A stretch of DNA of 41,497 nt from an uncultured Bacteroidales bacterium (GTDB taxonomy: Bacteria; Bacteroidota; Bacteroidia; Bacteroidales; Bacteroidaceae): contig CACZMI010000038.1 in assembly GCA_902782245.1 (NCBI GenBank), positions 1 to 41,497 on the forward strand, read 5' to 3'. How positions within the stretch are numbered: position 1 is the first letter of the stretch; each line of letters starts with the position of its first letter. Both the position numbers and the translations under genes were made by a program. The notes beneath the pieces are model-generated. The model was given only the letters and a program-made list of their open reading frames with translations, ran no database searches and had not been told where the DNA came from. Below, piece after piece: positions 17,798 through 27,658 of this stretch.

Positions 17798-20161
17798 ATG
17801 AAAACTGTCAGACATTTGTCTTTTTTACTTCAGCTGTTAATCGTGACAGCATGTAACAACACCCCCAAATCAACCCTGTCTTACGCCTACGACTCCCAGA
17901 TTGAGGATAACGTCGAGCGCACTCTCAAGAAAATGACCCTTGACGAGAAGATAGGTCAGATGCTTCAGCTTAACCTTCCTACCGTAGGTCATACTGACCG
18001 GAACGGTAAGTTTGTAGTTGACGATGACAAACTTGAGGAGGTGATAGGCAAATACAAGGTCGGATCCCTGCTCAACACACCTCAAACTATACCTCCCACT
18101 CCCGATGAATGGTACGCCATTGTAAAGAAAGTTCAGGATAAGTCACTGGATGTAATGGGAATACCCTGCCTGATAGGACTTGACCAGAACCACGGTACCA
18201 CCTATACCAGCGGTGGTACCCTGTTCCCCCAGAACATCAATATGGGTGCCACGTTTAACCGTCAGGCCACATTTGATGCCGCCGCTATCACCGCATACGA
18301 GACCCGCGCCAGCAATATTCCATGGACCTTCTGCCCTACACTTGACCTGAGCCGCAACCAACTGTGGCCCCGCTGCTGGGAGAATTTCGGTGAAGATGCA
18401 TACGTAAATTCCGCCATGGCCCAGGCTGCCGTCATGGGTTTCCAGGGATTGGACCCCAACCATATCGACAACCGGCACATATCCGTATCTCTCAAGCACT
18501 ACATAGGTTACGGCGTACCCGTATCGGGTAAGGACCGCACACCGGCTGTAATCAGCCCCTTGGAACTGCGTGAGAAATATTTTGCACCCTATCTGGCCGG
18601 TATCCGCGCCGGCGCCCTCAACATCATGGTCAACTCCGGCATGGTTAACGGCGTCATGACCCACGCCAACCACGAACTCCTGACCGTATGGCTAAAGGAG
18701 CAGTTGGGCTGGGACGGAATGATCCTTACCGACTGGGCCGATATAGACAACCTGTACAACCGCGACAAGGTTGCCAAGGATAAGAAAGAAGCCATCAGGA
18801 TGGCCATCAACGCCGGTATAGACATGTCCATGGACCCCTACAGCCTGCAGTTCTGCGATATCCTGAAGGAACTTGTTGAGGAGGGTTCAGTACCAATGAG
18901 CCGCATTGATGATGCCGTACGCCGCATCCTGCGCATGAAATTCCGTCTGGGACTCTTCGGCACGCCCTATACTGACCCCAAAGAATTCACTGAATTTGCC
19001 AGTTCCGGACACGCAGAGGTTGCCCTGCATGCAGCCGAGGAGAGCATGGTACTGCTCAAGAACGACGGCACCCTGCCCCTCAAAAAGGGTACAAAGATCC
19101 TGCTTACCGGCCCCAACGCCAACAGCATGCGCTGCCTTGACGGCGGCTGGAGTTATTCCTGGCAAGGTGATATAGCCGATATGTGCGCTTCACAGTACAA
19201 CACCATCTATGAAGCCTTGGTCAACAAGTTCGGTGCAGACAACGTAATACTTGAGCAAGGGGTACGCTACACACGTGGAGCCACATTCGAAGCCGAGGCC
19301 AAGCCTGAGATAGACAAAGCCGTAGCCGCAGCCAGCAAGGCCGATGTCATAGTAGCGTGTATCGGCGAGAATTCCTACTGCGAGACTCCCGGTAACATAT
19401 CGGACCTGACACTGTCCAAAAACCAGCGTGACCTGATTAAGGCCCTTGCTCAGACAGGCAAGCCTATCGTGCTGATACTCAACGAGGGGCGCGCACGTAT
19501 CATTGCCGATATAGAGCCTCTGGCAAATGCCATAACTGACATAATGCTGCCGGGCAACTACGGTGGTGACGCACTGGCCAACCTGCTTGCCGGCGATGCA
19601 AACTTCAGCGGCCGCCTGCCCTTTACCTACCCCAGGGAGGTACATTCACTCATCACCTATGACTACAAACCATGTCAGGAGGTTGACAAGATGCAGGGTG
19701 CCTACGATTATGACGCTGTAGTATCGGTACAGTGGCCCTTCGGCTATGGAAAGAGTTATACAACGTTCAAATACTCCAACCTTAAATTCGATGTCATAAA
19801 CGGTAATCCCGGAAACCAGACCGGTTTCAAGGCTGGTGACGTACTCTCCTTTACTGTCGATGTGACCAACACCGGTTCAGTTGCCGGTAAGGAGAGCGTC
19901 CTGCTGTTCAGCAGCGACCTTGTAGCCAGCGTATCGCCCGATGTCCGCCGCCTGCGTGACTTCACCAAGACAGAACTTGCCCCGGGTGAGAAAAAAACCG
20001 TACAGTTGTGCATCAACGCAAATGACCTGGCCTTTGTGGGAGCCGACGGCAAGTGGATTCTTGAGGAGGGCGAGTTCCGTATACAGATTGGCACCGAAAC
20101 AGTCATTATCAACTGTACGGAGACACACAAATGGGAAACCCCGAATATTCCGGTCATTTAA
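17798..20161 (+). CDS. Glycoside hydrolase family 3 lipoprotein (beta-glucosidase/beta-xylosidase-like)
   Basis: 787 residues. A lipoprotein signal peptide ends in LLIVTACN (Cys 19), so the enzyme is membrane-anchored. The GH3 N-terminal TIM-barrel runs to about residue 380: [31 protein letters not shown], and the nucleophile Asp 312 in ILTDWADI. The GH3 C-terminal sandwich follows ([40 protein letters not shown]), then a C-terminal fibronectin-III-like domain. Family members remove terminal beta-glucose or beta-xylose from oligosaccharides. It lies next to a GH43 gene with its own promoter, which suggests joint hemicellulose-oligosaccharide processing. Precise specificity cannot be read from sequence. 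Confidence 0.93.
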   Translation: MKTVRHLSFLLQLLIVTACNNTPKSTLSYAYDSQIEDNVERTLKKMTLDEKIGQMLQLNLPTVGHTDRNGKFVVDDDKLEEVIGKYKVGSLLNTPQTIPPTPDEWYAIVKKVQDKSLDVMGIPCLIGLDQNHGTTYTSGGTLFPQNINMGATFNRQATFDAAAITAYETRASNIPWTFCPTLDLSRNQLWPRCWENFGEDAYVNSAMAQAAVMGFQGLDPNHIDNRHISVSLKHYIGYGVPVSGKDRTPAVISPLELREKYFAPYLAGIRAGALNIMVNSGMVNGVMTHANHELLTVWLKEQLGWDGMILTDWADIDNLYNRDKVAKDKKEAIRMAINAGIDMSMDPYSLQFCDILKELVEEGSVPMSRIDDAVRRILRMKFRLGLFGTPYTDPKEFTEFASSGHAEVALHAAEESMVLLKNDGTLPLKKGTKILLTGPNANSMRCLDGGWSYSWQGDIADMCASQYNTIYEALVNKFGADNVILEQGVRYTRGATFEAEAKPEIDKAVAAASKADVIVACIGENSYCETPGNISDLTLSKNQRDLIKALAQTGKPIVLILNEGRARIIADIEPLANAITDIMLPGNYGGDALANLLAGDANFSGRLPFTYPREVHSLITYDYKPCQEVDKMQGAYDYDAVVSVQWPFGYGKSYTTFKYSNLKFDVINGNPGNQTGFKAGDVLSFTVDVTNTGSVAGKESVLLFSSDLVASVSPDVRRLRDFTKTELAPGEKKTVQLCINANDLAFVGADGKWILEEGEFRIQIGTETVIINCTETHKWETPNIPVI

Positions 20162-20172
20162 TCAATTATTGA

Positions 20173-20204
20173 TTGGAAAGACTTTTAACTTTTTCTTATT
20201 TTTG
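20173..20204 (+). promoter_or_regulatory. Promoter of the GH43 gene
   Basis: TTG at 20173-20175, 21 nt spacer, TATTTTTG at 20197-20204, giving a leader of about 40 nt before the ATG at 20254. Confidence 0.65.
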
Positions 20205-20253
20205 CAATCTAATAGAAAGTGATTATAACAACCAAATAACCAATTATTATAAA

Positions 20254-22404
20254 ATGACAGCCAATAGACTTTTCAGAAGCATCATGCTGCTCTTGGCATG
20301 TGCCTTGGTTCTGTCCACACAGAACATCTCCGCTGCTAAAAAGGTCCAGGAGGGCCCGGTGAAAGCCTCACAGCGTTTTGTGCATAACTACGGTGGTCGC
20401 GGTAACCCCTATCTGCCCCTTTGGGAGCATGTACCCGACGGCGAGCCTAAAGTATTTGAGGACCCTGACCGTCCCGGACATTACCGTGCATATATCATCG
20501 GCTCACACGATGTAAGCGCCAACCGTTACTGCGGTCCCGATATCCGTATCTGGTCAGCACCCGTTGAGAACCTGAACGAGTGGCGTGATGACGGCCCGGT
20601 ATTCACATTCCAGGCAGCCAACGGTCGTTGGGACGTTATGTACGCTCCTGACCTTGTTGAAGTTATCGAGAAGGATGCCAAGGGTAAGGACAAAAAAGTA
20701 TATTATCTCTATCCCCACAGCCGTGGTCCCCGTCGTGAGGCAATGGTCTGCAAGGGTGACCGCCCCGACGGCCCCTTCACTCCCCTCAACCTCGATGAGA
20801 ATCAGGCAGCCATCGCAGGCAGTTGCATCGGCTTTGACCCGTCAGTATTTATTGAGAAGATAACCGACAAGAATGATCCCGACTATGCAAAGGGCTTCCG
20901 TGCATACGGATTCTGGGGCTTCCAGCACTCAACAGGTGCCCAGCTTGACCAGGAGACCATGTACTCGGTACGTCCCGGAACCACTCCAGTTGATCCTCTG
21001 CTGCCCGCCAGCTCCCGCTACGGTGTGGTTCGTGACCGTCAGGGAACAGTCTACACTGCTCTTGCCGAGGGTCAGAATCCCGGTGACTTCAACTTCTTTG
21101 AGGCATCTTCAATCCGTCAGGTGGGTAACAAGTATGTCATGATATTCTCAGGTTACTCAGGTCCCGACTACGGTCTGGGCTCAACCAACTCAGCCCTGCG
21201 TTACTGCTACGGCGATTCTCCTCTGGGTCCCTGGAAGAGCGGCGGCGTTGCTGTTGACTCACGTGGTCCTATCCTCAACGAGGACGGCACCAAGCTTATC
21301 ACAGCCAACTTTGCCCACAACACCCACGGCAGTATCGAGCAGATAAACGGCCAGTGGTACATATTCTACCATCGTCCTCCGCGCGGCAACGGTAACGCCC
21401 GTCAGGCAATGGTTGCTCCCGTCAAGATCACTTGGGATGAGAAACCCGTATCAGAGGGCGGTAAGGTAGTCATCACAGGTTATGATCCCTATGCTCCCGA
21501 TGAGGTTTGGACTGCCAAGGCTTCAAACGGTGACGAGTACACCGGCGCTGAGGTTACATCTGAGGGATTCAACATCTACGGTCTGCCTCCCTATGCATAC
21601 TATTCAGCAGGTTACGCTTGCGTATTCATGAACAAGGACGGCGGTCAGAACCGTAACTCACTGCAGGACAACTGGGATATCTGGAACAACGAGCAGATCT
21701 GCAACGTTGACGCCGGCGATATCATAGGTTACAAGTACTTCGGTCTGGGCGGTCTCAAGAAGGACAGCAAGGGTATCGAGGCATTTGACGGCACCACTTC
21801 AAAGCAGCATTCATCATTCAACGTATGGTTCAAGCGTACTGCCGGTGAGGGCGGTATCAACATAAAGGTCATGATGGACGGCCCCTGGAAGAACGATGTA
21901 TGGAACGGTAAGGAGATCGGTAAGATCAAGATTCCTGCCAATTCACCGGTTGACAAACTTGAGAAATATACAATCGACGTATCAGAGTTTGTTGATGATG
22001 TTGAAGGCAAGCATGCCATATATCTGGTGTTTGATGCTGCCATTGACGGAGCTATCGGCCAGTTCTATGGTTGCGGATTCAGCACCAAGACCACATCACT
22101 GAAGCGCCCCGTACCTCCCACCCTTAACGTAACAATAGGTGGTAAGGCCATAGAGCTTCCCGCCGAGCCCGTTCACTCAAATGACAACAACGGTTACACC
22201 GACAACACTCATTATGAGATGGACTACAAGCTGGAGCCCGGTCAGAAGTCAAAGGTATCTGTAGAGTGCCTCTGGTCAACAATGCAGTTCTGGGTAGAGC
22301 AGATCAAGGGCGATGAAGGCACCGCCGTCATCACTGCCGAGTACCTCTTCCCCGGTACCCTCAGCAAGCAGACCAAGGTCTACAAGATCAATATCAGCAA
22401 ATAA
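20254..22404 (+). CDS. Secreted glycoside hydrolase, family 43-like
   Basis: 716 residues from the ATG at 20254, which gives a clear signal peptide (FRSIMLLLACALVLSTQNISA). The N-terminal ~380 residues look like a GH43 five-bladed propeller: an early VFEDPDRPGHYRAYIIGSHD strand, WDVMYAPDLVEV, GFDPSVFIE, and FFEASSIRQVGNKYVMIFSG, whose Glu (residue 283) is the likely general acid. The segment NFAHNTHGSIEQINGQWYIF has the usual metal/His strand. The remaining ~330 residues are beta-rich with a CBM6-like middle portion and an Ig-like C-terminal domain (PPTLNVTIGGKAIELPAEPV). Likely acts on arabinose- or xylose-containing polysaccharide. Terminator at 22425. Confidence 0.85.
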   Translation: MTANRLFRSIMLLLACALVLSTQNISAAKKVQEGPVKASQRFVHNYGGRGNPYLPLWEHVPDGEPKVFEDPDRPGHYRAYIIGSHDVSANRYCGPDIRIWSAPVENLNEWRDDGPVFTFQAANGRWDVMYAPDLVEVIEKDAKGKDKKVYYLYPHSRGPRREAMVCKGDRPDGPFTPLNLDENQAAIAGSCIGFDPSVFIEKITDKNDPDYAKGFRAYGFWGFQHSTGAQLDQETMYSVRPGTTPVDPLLPASSRYGVVRDRQGTVYTALAEGQNPGDFNFFEASSIRQVGNKYVMIFSGYSGPDYGLGSTNSALRYCYGDSPLGPWKSGGVAVDSRGPILNEDGTKLITANFAHNTHGSIEQINGQWYIFYHRPPRGNGNARQAMVAPVKITWDEKPVSEGGKVVITGYDPYAPDEVWTAKASNGDEYTGAEVTSEGFNIYGLPPYAYYSAGYACVFMNKDGGQNRNSLQDNWDIWNNEQICNVDAGDIIGYKYFGLGGLKKDSKGIEAFDGTTSKQHSSFNVWFKRTAGEGGINIKVMMDGPWKNDVWNGKEIGKIKIPANSPVDKLEKYTIDVSEFVDDVEGKHAIYLVFDAAIDGAIGQFYGCGFSTKTTSLKRPVPPTLNVTIGGKAIELPAEPVHSNDNNGYTDNTHYEMDYKLEPGQKSKVSVECLWSTMQFWVEQIKGDEGTAVITAEYLFPGTLSKQTKVYKINISK

Positions 22405-22424
22405 ATTGCATATTTTTTCATCAA

Positions 22425-22456
22425 AAAGGCTGTCGATTTAATCGGCAGCCTTTTTT
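22425..22456 (+). terminator. Terminator of the GH43 gene
   Basis: AAAGGCTGTCGA, a TTTAA loop, TCGGCAGCCTTTTTT, about 20 nt after the stop codon. Confidence 0.9.
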
Positions 22457-22466
22457 CTTTCAATAT

Positions 22467-22498
22467 TTTGCATATTGTAAACAAAAATTATAGATTTG
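22467..22498 (+). promoter_or_regulatory. Promoter of the secreted-protein gene
   Basis: TTTG at 22467-22470, 20 nt spacer, TAGATTTG at 22491-22498: a full match to the Bacteroidetes pattern, with the ATG 26 nt downstream. Confidence 0.75.
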
Positions 22499-22523
22499 CA
22501 TAAACATTAATCCTCTTCTGATT

Positions 22524-23540
22524 ATGAAAAAATATTCAACATTACTTATTGTACTTGCTTCTTCAATCGGCGTTTCAGCCCAGACTACTATTGAAAGTGA
22601 AGGTATTTATCTTATTGAGAATACCGGCGCATATGATGGATATCAGCAACCCACACAGTCATCGTACACTTTGGAGTATGGTAAGCAATATATCTTTCAG
22701 GTAGACGGTGATTATTACATCACAGTAGTAGGAAAAGATATGAGAGACCCCAAGATTCTGGGCGTAGGAAACAACGTATTCATGTTCTTTGATTGGGATG
22801 GATGGTGCAAGAAGTATAATCAGGACTCAGATTCAGAATTTGCTCTGGCAGGCTATGATTCGTTCAAGATGCAATCCGGCATATATGAAATATGGGCCGA
22901 AGCACCCCAAAATGTAGGAGATTGCGGAGATATCAATTTCGTCAGGATGGGATCAATAGAAGATTATGCCAACAGGGATTATTACGATACAGTATCCGTA
23001 AACATGACTCTTGTATATTCGTCACGCAAGAAAGTACAGAAGTCGTCATTGAATGTTACAAGCGGTCCATGGGTGATGACAATGAGAACTTACACTCATT
23101 GGGATTATGAGAGTACTGATTATGTCTACCTGCCTTCAAAAAGGTTGGCAGAAAGATTGGGCTACCCCGGATGTTATGCCTTCTATATCACCAATCCATA
23201 TTCATCGGATGATATAATGGAACTTACAATTGATGGTAGCAGGTATTGGTTCAGTTCGTATTCAGCAGAATCTGATTGGACCGATCTCACATTCGCACAG
23301 GCGGGAATAAGTGTCAATTCACATACAGGAAACAGAATTGCAGTTATAGTTGATAAGGATAAAAACAAGGCGCTTATCAAGACATTCCAATTTAATGGTA
23401 CTATGATTGACTTTATCAAATCATCCGTATCAAAGATTAAAGCCGCTGATTCATCAGACCAGACCTACTCCGTATCCGGAATACCCGGAGCCCAGGAGGG
23501 CCTGATAATCAAAAACGGAAAAACCTACTACGTTAAATAA
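22524..23540 (+). CDS. Secreted protein of unknown function with a short C-terminal tag-like end
   Basis: 338 residues with a signal peptide (KYSTLLIVLASSIGVSA, then QTT). The mature protein is rich in Tyr, Asp and Ser and looks all-beta. I recognise no enzymatic motif. The last 24 residues (YSVSGIPGAQEGLIIKNGKT then YYVK) resemble the C-terminal motif on many secreted Prevotella-type proteins (YDLxGRRV...KGLYIxNGKKxxxK), which is linked to type IX secretion-like sorting. Base composition is more AT-rich than its GH neighbours, and codon use is less biased, which would fit recent acquisition or low expression. It has its own promoter and a bidirectional terminator shared with tRNA-Ser. Confidence 0.7.
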   Translation: MKKYSTLLIVLASSIGVSAQTTIESEGIYLIENTGAYDGYQQPTQSSYTLEYGKQYIFQVDGDYYITVVGKDMRDPKILGVGNNVFMFFDWDGWCKKYNQDSDSEFALAGYDSFKMQSGIYEIWAEAPQNVGDCGDINFVRMGSIEDYANRDYYDTVSVNMTLVYSSRKKVQKSSLNVTSGPWVMTMRTYTHWDYESTDYVYLPSKRLAERLGYPGCYAFYITNPYSSDDIMELTIDGSRYWFSSYSAESDWTDLTFAQAGISVNSHTGNRIAVIVDKDKNKALIKTFQFNGTMIDFIKSSVSKIKAADSSDQTYSVSGIPGAQEGLIIKNGKTYYVK

Positions 23541-23558
23541 AACTTTCTGGGGTAAATG

Positions 23559-23590
23559 AAAAAGGGCCGCATTCAGCGACCCTTTTTTTG
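23559..23590. terminator. Bidirectional terminator between the secreted-protein gene and tRNA-Ser
   Basis: AAAAAGGGCCGC, an ATTCA loop, GCGACCCTTTTTTT. Both strands end in a T run, serving the rightward gene and the leftward tRNA. Confidence 0.88.
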
Positions 23591-23675
23591 CGGAAGAAGA
23601 GGGATTCGAACCCCCGGACCCGTGAAGGTCAACGGTTTTCAAGACCGCCGCATTCGACCACTCTGCCATCCTTCC
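23591..23675 (-). tRNA. tRNA-Ser (anticodon UGA)
   Basis: 85 nt on the minus strand. The acceptor stem GGAAGGA pairs with TTCTTCC, with discriminator G; CCA is not encoded. The D-arm contains GCAGAGTGGTCGAATGC. The anticodon loop CTTGAAA gives UGA. The long variable arm (TTGACCTTCACGGGTCC region) is diagnostic of tRNA-Ser, and the T-loop is GTTCGAATC. It is flanked by a terminator at 23559-23590 and a promoter-like pair upstream. Confidence 0.97.
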
Positions 23676-23686
23676 TAAAAGCGGTG

Positions 23687-23717
23687 CAAAGGTGGAGATT
23701 TTTTTTTGAAACAGCAA
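23687..23717 (-). promoter_or_regulatory. Putative promoter of tRNA-Ser
   Basis: Minus strand: TTG at 23717-23715, 20 nt spacer, CACCTTTG at 23694-23687 (one mismatch to TAnnTTTG), 11 nt upstream of the tRNA 5' end. Confidence 0.5.
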
Positions 23718-23772
23718 GCACTCTCCCACTTTTTTGATTACTTTGCAGAAAAAATAACCCAATATTTATAAT

Positions 23773-25131
23773 ATGGACAAGAATAAGGTTACGGAGTTCC
23801 TTAAGCATCGGGTGCTGGATAGATTTGCTTTGGGGGCCGATGCGGCATCGCAGGAGGAGGTTAATTCCAATATCCATAAGGGAATAATGATTCGGGGCAC
23901 AAATCTTTGGGTCCTGATATTCGCCATATTCATTGCATCGCTGGGTCTTAACACCAACTCAACGGCCGTTATCATAGGCGCCATGCTTATATCCCCGCTT
24001 ATGGGACCTATCATCGGCATGGGATATTCAATGGGAGTTTATGATTTCAACCTGCTCAAGGAATCGCTGCGTAACTTCCTGTTTATGATTGTGGTAAGCC
24101 TTATCACATCGGCCGTATTCTTTACGCTTCCGCTTATCACTTCAACCCAAAGCGAGTTGCTGGCACGTACGCAGCCTACCACATATGATATTCTGATTGC
24201 ACTCTTCGGCGGTCTGGCCGGCATGGTTGCACAGACACGTAAGGACCGCACCGGTACCGTTATTCCGGGTGTGGCCATTGCAACCGCCCTTATGCCCCCA
24301 CTCTGCACGGTTGGCTACGGACTGGCCACTTTCCAGTTCCGCTTTATGCTTGGTGCCCTGTATCTCTTTACCATCAACTCCATTTTCATTGCGCTGGCAT
24401 CATTCATTGTAACCCGTGTTATGAATTTCAAGATGATAGGTGAGTTGGAGCCCGACAAACTGAAGAAACTCAAGCGCGCAATGGTTGCGGTCATCATCAT
24501 AGTTACCCTGCCCAGCGTGCTGATAGCCATCTCAATCATACAGAGGTCAGCATTCGATGCCAATTACCGCAACTTTGTGGACGAGGCTTTCAAATATGAC
24601 AACACTTTCGTAGTTGAATCCAAATATGAGTACAACGCCAACCCGCGCAAACAGTCTGTGATTGAGGTGCGTCTGTTCGGTGAGCCGTTATCGGACAACG
24701 TAATCAACAACATACGCGGGCAGATGTCAAGCGTTTATCATCTGCCCAAGGTTGACCTGGTAGTGCGCCAGTCCAACCAGGAGGACGGCGGAATAGCCAT
24801 CACGGCCCTGCAGAGCAACTACACCGAGATGCTCAACGAGAAGAACCGCCAGATTTCACATCTGCAGGAGCAGCTCTCATCCATACGTACGGCCGATACT
24901 CTTGCCGTAAGCAGCATGACCCGCGAGCTTGGCATATTCGTACCCGAGATAAACGACATGTCGCTGCAGCGCCATATTTCATACAATACTGACGGTGCGG
25001 CCACCGATACCGCATATATCTGCATCATCTCATTCCGTGATGGTACCGATATACAGCCCAAGATTGATCTGATAAAGGACTGGCTCACCAAACGTGCCGG
25101 TGCCACCAACATTAACATTCTTGTCAAGTAA
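23773..25131 (+). CDS. DUF389 / TIGR00341-family membrane protein
   Basis: 452 residues. A short soluble start is followed by a hydrophobic block of about six transmembrane segments (roughly residues 45-265). It carries the conserved DUF389 signatures TNSTAVIIGAMLISPLMGPI, GGLAGMVAQTRKDRTGTVIP, and GVAIATALMPPLCTVGYGLA. The C-terminal ~190 residues are soluble and include a possible coiled coil (EMLNEKNRQISHLQEQLSSI). Members are widespread in Bacteroidetes, and the transport substrate, if any, is not established. The mutS2 start codon follows the stop by one base, so the two are probably co-transcribed although functionally unrelated. Confidence 0.85.
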   Translation: MDKNKVTEFLKHRVLDRFALGADAASQEEVNSNIHKGIMIRGTNLWVLIFAIFIASLGLNTNSTAVIIGAMLISPLMGPIIGMGYSMGVYDFNLLKESLRNFLFMIVVSLITSAVFFTLPLITSTQSELLARTQPTTYDILIALFGGLAGMVAQTRKDRTGTVIPGVAIATALMPPLCTVGYGLATFQFRFMLGALYLFTINSIFIALASFIVTRVMNFKMIGELEPDKLKKLKRAMVAVIIIVTLPSVLIAISIIQRSAFDANYRNFVDEAFKYDNTFVVESKYEYNANPRKQSVIEVRLFGEPLSDNVINNIRGQMSSVYHLPKVDLVVRQSNQEDGGIAITALQSNYTEMLNEKNRQISHLQEQLSSIRTADTLAVSSMTRELGIFVPEINDMSLQRHISYNTDGAATDTAYICIISFRDGTDIQPKIDLIKDWLTKRAGATNINILVK

Positions 25132-25132
25132 G

Positions 25133-27658
25133 ATGATATATCCTGACAATTTTGAACATAAGACCGGTTTTGACGAGATCAGACAGATGCTCGCCGACCG
25201 CTGCATATGCCCGCTGGGAGTCCAGCTGGTTGACGATATGCAGTTCATGACTGATTTCCAGCCCATCGAGAAGGCTTTGGACCAGACCATGGAGTTTGTC
25301 AGGATACTCACCGAGGGCAAATCATTCCCCGACCAGAACTACCATGACCTGCGTGAGGCCCTGGCCCGCATCAAGGTGGTTGGCACATGGCTTGATGAGG
25401 CTGAACTGCTTGGTCTGTGGCGCTCTCTGGAGACCATCAGCGGGATTGTGGAGTTCCTAAACAAGGAGGACAATCAGGGACTCTACCCCAACCTGACCGA
25501 ACTTGCACAGAGCGTAGCGGTATTTCCCTCAATAACGCAGGGAATAGCCAAAATCCTGACCAAATTCGGCAAGCTCAAGGACAACGCCAGTCCCGAGCTC
25601 TACCGCATCCGCATGGACCTTACCAACACTTCGTTCAGCATTTCACGCATACTCAACAGCATACTTAAACAGGCCCAGTCTGACGGTCTGGTTGACAAGG
25701 ATGCCGCTCCCACCATGCGTGACGGCCGATTGGTACTACCCGTGGCACCCGGACTCAAACGCAAGATACGCGGTATAGTACATGATGAGTCCGCATCGGG
25801 CAAGACAGTATTCATTGAGCCCGAGGAGGTTGTTGAGGCCAATAACCGCATCCGCGAACTTGAGGCCGATGAGAAACGTGAGGTCACCCGCATACTGATT
25901 GCATTTACTGACTCCATACGCCCCCAGATTCCGTCAATCCTGGAATCATACGGCTTCATGGCACAGATAGACTTTATCCGCGCCAAGGCCCGTCTGACGC
26001 TGGATTTTGATGCCTGCAAGCCCATCATGGAGCGCAAGACCGTAGTTGACTGGGTGCAGGCCGTACATCCGCTTCTCAAACTCTCTCTTGCCAAGCATGA
26101 CAAGACGGTGGTTCCGCTGGACATCGACCTGGATTCCAAGAACAGCATACTGTTGATATCGGGCCCCAATGCCGGCGGTAAGTCAGTGTGCCTCAAGACC
26201 GTAGGTCTGCTGCAGTACATGCTGCAGTGCGGAATTCCCGTACCCATGCGCCCCAACAGCCACGCGGGCATTTTCAAGAGCATATTCATTGACATAGGTG
26301 ATGAGCAGAGCATTGACGATGACCTGAGTACCTACTCCAGCCACCTGCTCAACATGAAGAACATGATTAAGTATGCCGATAACCGCTCACTCATTCTGAT
26401 TGATGAGTTCGGAAGCGGTACGGAGCCCAACATAGGCGGTGCCATTGCCGAGTCGGTCCTGATGCGTTTTAACCGCAACCGCGTGTTCGGCATCATAACC
26501 ACCCACTATCAGAACCTCAAGCATTATGCCGATGGCAATGAAGGCATCCGCAACGGCGCCATGCTCTATGACCGTCACCTGATGCAACCGCTTTATATAC
26601 TGCAGATTGGCAACCCCGGCAGCTCGTTTGCCGTAGAGATAGCCCGCAAGATTGGTCTGCCCGAGGATGTCATAGAGGATGCCACACAGATTGTAGGCCG
26701 CGATTACGTGAATGCCGACAAGTATCTGCAGGACATCGTCCGTGACAAGCGTTACTGGGAGAACAAACGCCAGAACGTGCACCAGTTGGAGAAACAGCTG
26801 GACCAGCAGATTGAGCAGCACCGTCAGGAACTTGAATCGCTGCAGAAAGAGCGCAAATCAATCATCCGCGAGGCCAAGGAGAAGGCCGATCAGCTTATCC
26901 AGGACTCCAACGCCATGATTGAGAACACAATACGCACCATCCGTGAGGCCCAGGCCGATAAGGAACTGACCCGTCTGGCACGTCAGGAACTCACTGATTT
27001 CAAGGAGACTATCGATGACCGCCAGGCCAACTCCGAGGATGAGCTCAAGATTCAGCGCAAGATGGAGCGCATCCGCCAGAGCCAGGAGCGCCGTGAGCAG
27101 CGCAAGCGTGACAAACTCAAGGAGCATCACGCTCAGCCAGTCTCTCCCGCCCCCTCAGAGCCGCTCAACATACCCGCAACATCAGGCAAGCGTTCATTCA
27201 AGGTGGGTGACACAGTCCGTCTGGCCGGTCAGACACAGGTTGGCGAGGTGATATCGGTCAACAAGAGCGATGTTACCGTTGCATTCGGCCTTATCAAGAC
27301 ATCGGTCAAGGCCAACCGTCTAGAGCCCGCCCAGCCCGTCAAGGTTCAGGAGATCCGCACCGCCACATACGTGAGCAAGCAGACCCACGATGACATCTAT
27401 AACCGCAAACTGGCATTCAAGCCCGATATCGATGTTCGTGGCATGCGTGGTGACGAGGCCATCCAGACCGTAATGCACTTTATTGACGATGCCACGCTCA
27501 TCGGCATGAGCCGCGTCCGCATCCTGCACGGCACGGGCAACGGCATACTGCGCAACCTTATCCGCCAGTATCTCCACACCGTTCCCGCCGTCAAGGACTA
27601 CCACGACGAGCACATCCAGTTTGGCGGTCACGGAATAACAGTAGTAGATCTGGGATAA
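25133..27658 (+). CDS. mutS2: MutS2 family protein (Smr-domain ATPase/endonuclease)
   Basis: 841 residues from the ATG at 25133. An in-frame GTG 13 codons upstream would overlap the previous gene and is rejected. Order: MutS-like core and clamp (about residues 1-320), ABC-type ATPase with Walker A GPNAGGKS and Walker B LILIDEFGSGTEP, the THYQNLKHYA switch, and a long charged coiled coil (about residues 520-670). The end is a C-terminal Smr domain with DVRGMRGDEA and HGTGNGILR. MutS2 lacks the mismatch-recognition domain of MutS; members act on recombination intermediates or on collided ribosomes. The specific role here is not determined. Palindrome R4 begins 1 nt after the stop codon. Confidence 0.95.
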   Translation: MIYPDNFEHKTGFDEIRQMLADRCICPLGVQLVDDMQFMTDFQPIEKALDQTMEFVRILTEGKSFPDQNYHDLREALARIKVVGTWLDEAELLGLWRSLETISGIVEFLNKEDNQGLYPNLTELAQSVAVFPSITQGIAKILTKFGKLKDNASPELYRIRMDLTNTSFSISRILNSILKQAQSDGLVDKDAAPTMRDGRLVLPVAPGLKRKIRGIVHDESASGKTVFIEPEEVVEANNRIRELEADEKREVTRILIAFTDSIRPQIPSILESYGFMAQIDFIRAKARLTLDFDACKPIMERKTVVDWVQAVHPLLKLSLAKHDKTVVPLDIDLDSKNSILLISGPNAGGKSVCLKTVGLLQYMLQCGIPVPMRPNSHAGIFKSIFIDIGDEQSIDDDLSTYSSHLLNMKNMIKYADNRSLILIDEFGSGTEPNIGGAIAESVLMRFNRNRVFGIITTHYQNLKHYADGNEGIRNGAMLYDRHLMQPLYILQIGNPGSSFAVEIARKIGLPEDVIEDATQIVGRDYVNADKYLQDIVRDKRYWENKRQNVHQLEKQLDQQIEQHRQELESLQKERKSIIREAKEKADQLIQDSNAMIENTIRTIREAQADKELTRLARQELTDFKETIDDRQANSEDELKIQRKMERIRQSQERREQRKRDKLKEHHAQPVSPAPSEPLNIPATSGKRSFKVGDTVRLAGQTQVGEVISVNKSDVTVAFGLIKTSVKANRLEPAQPVKVQEIRTATYVSKQTHDDIYNRKLAFKPDIDVRGMRGDEAIQTVMHFIDDATLIGMSRVRILHGTGNGILRNLIRQYLHTVPAVKDYHDEHIQFGGHGITVVDLG

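Noticed and set aside
25094-25132. Upstream GTG start for mutS2
   Set aside because: It overlaps the end of the DUF389 gene and adds 13 residues not expected in MutS2; the ATG one base after the stop is the better start.
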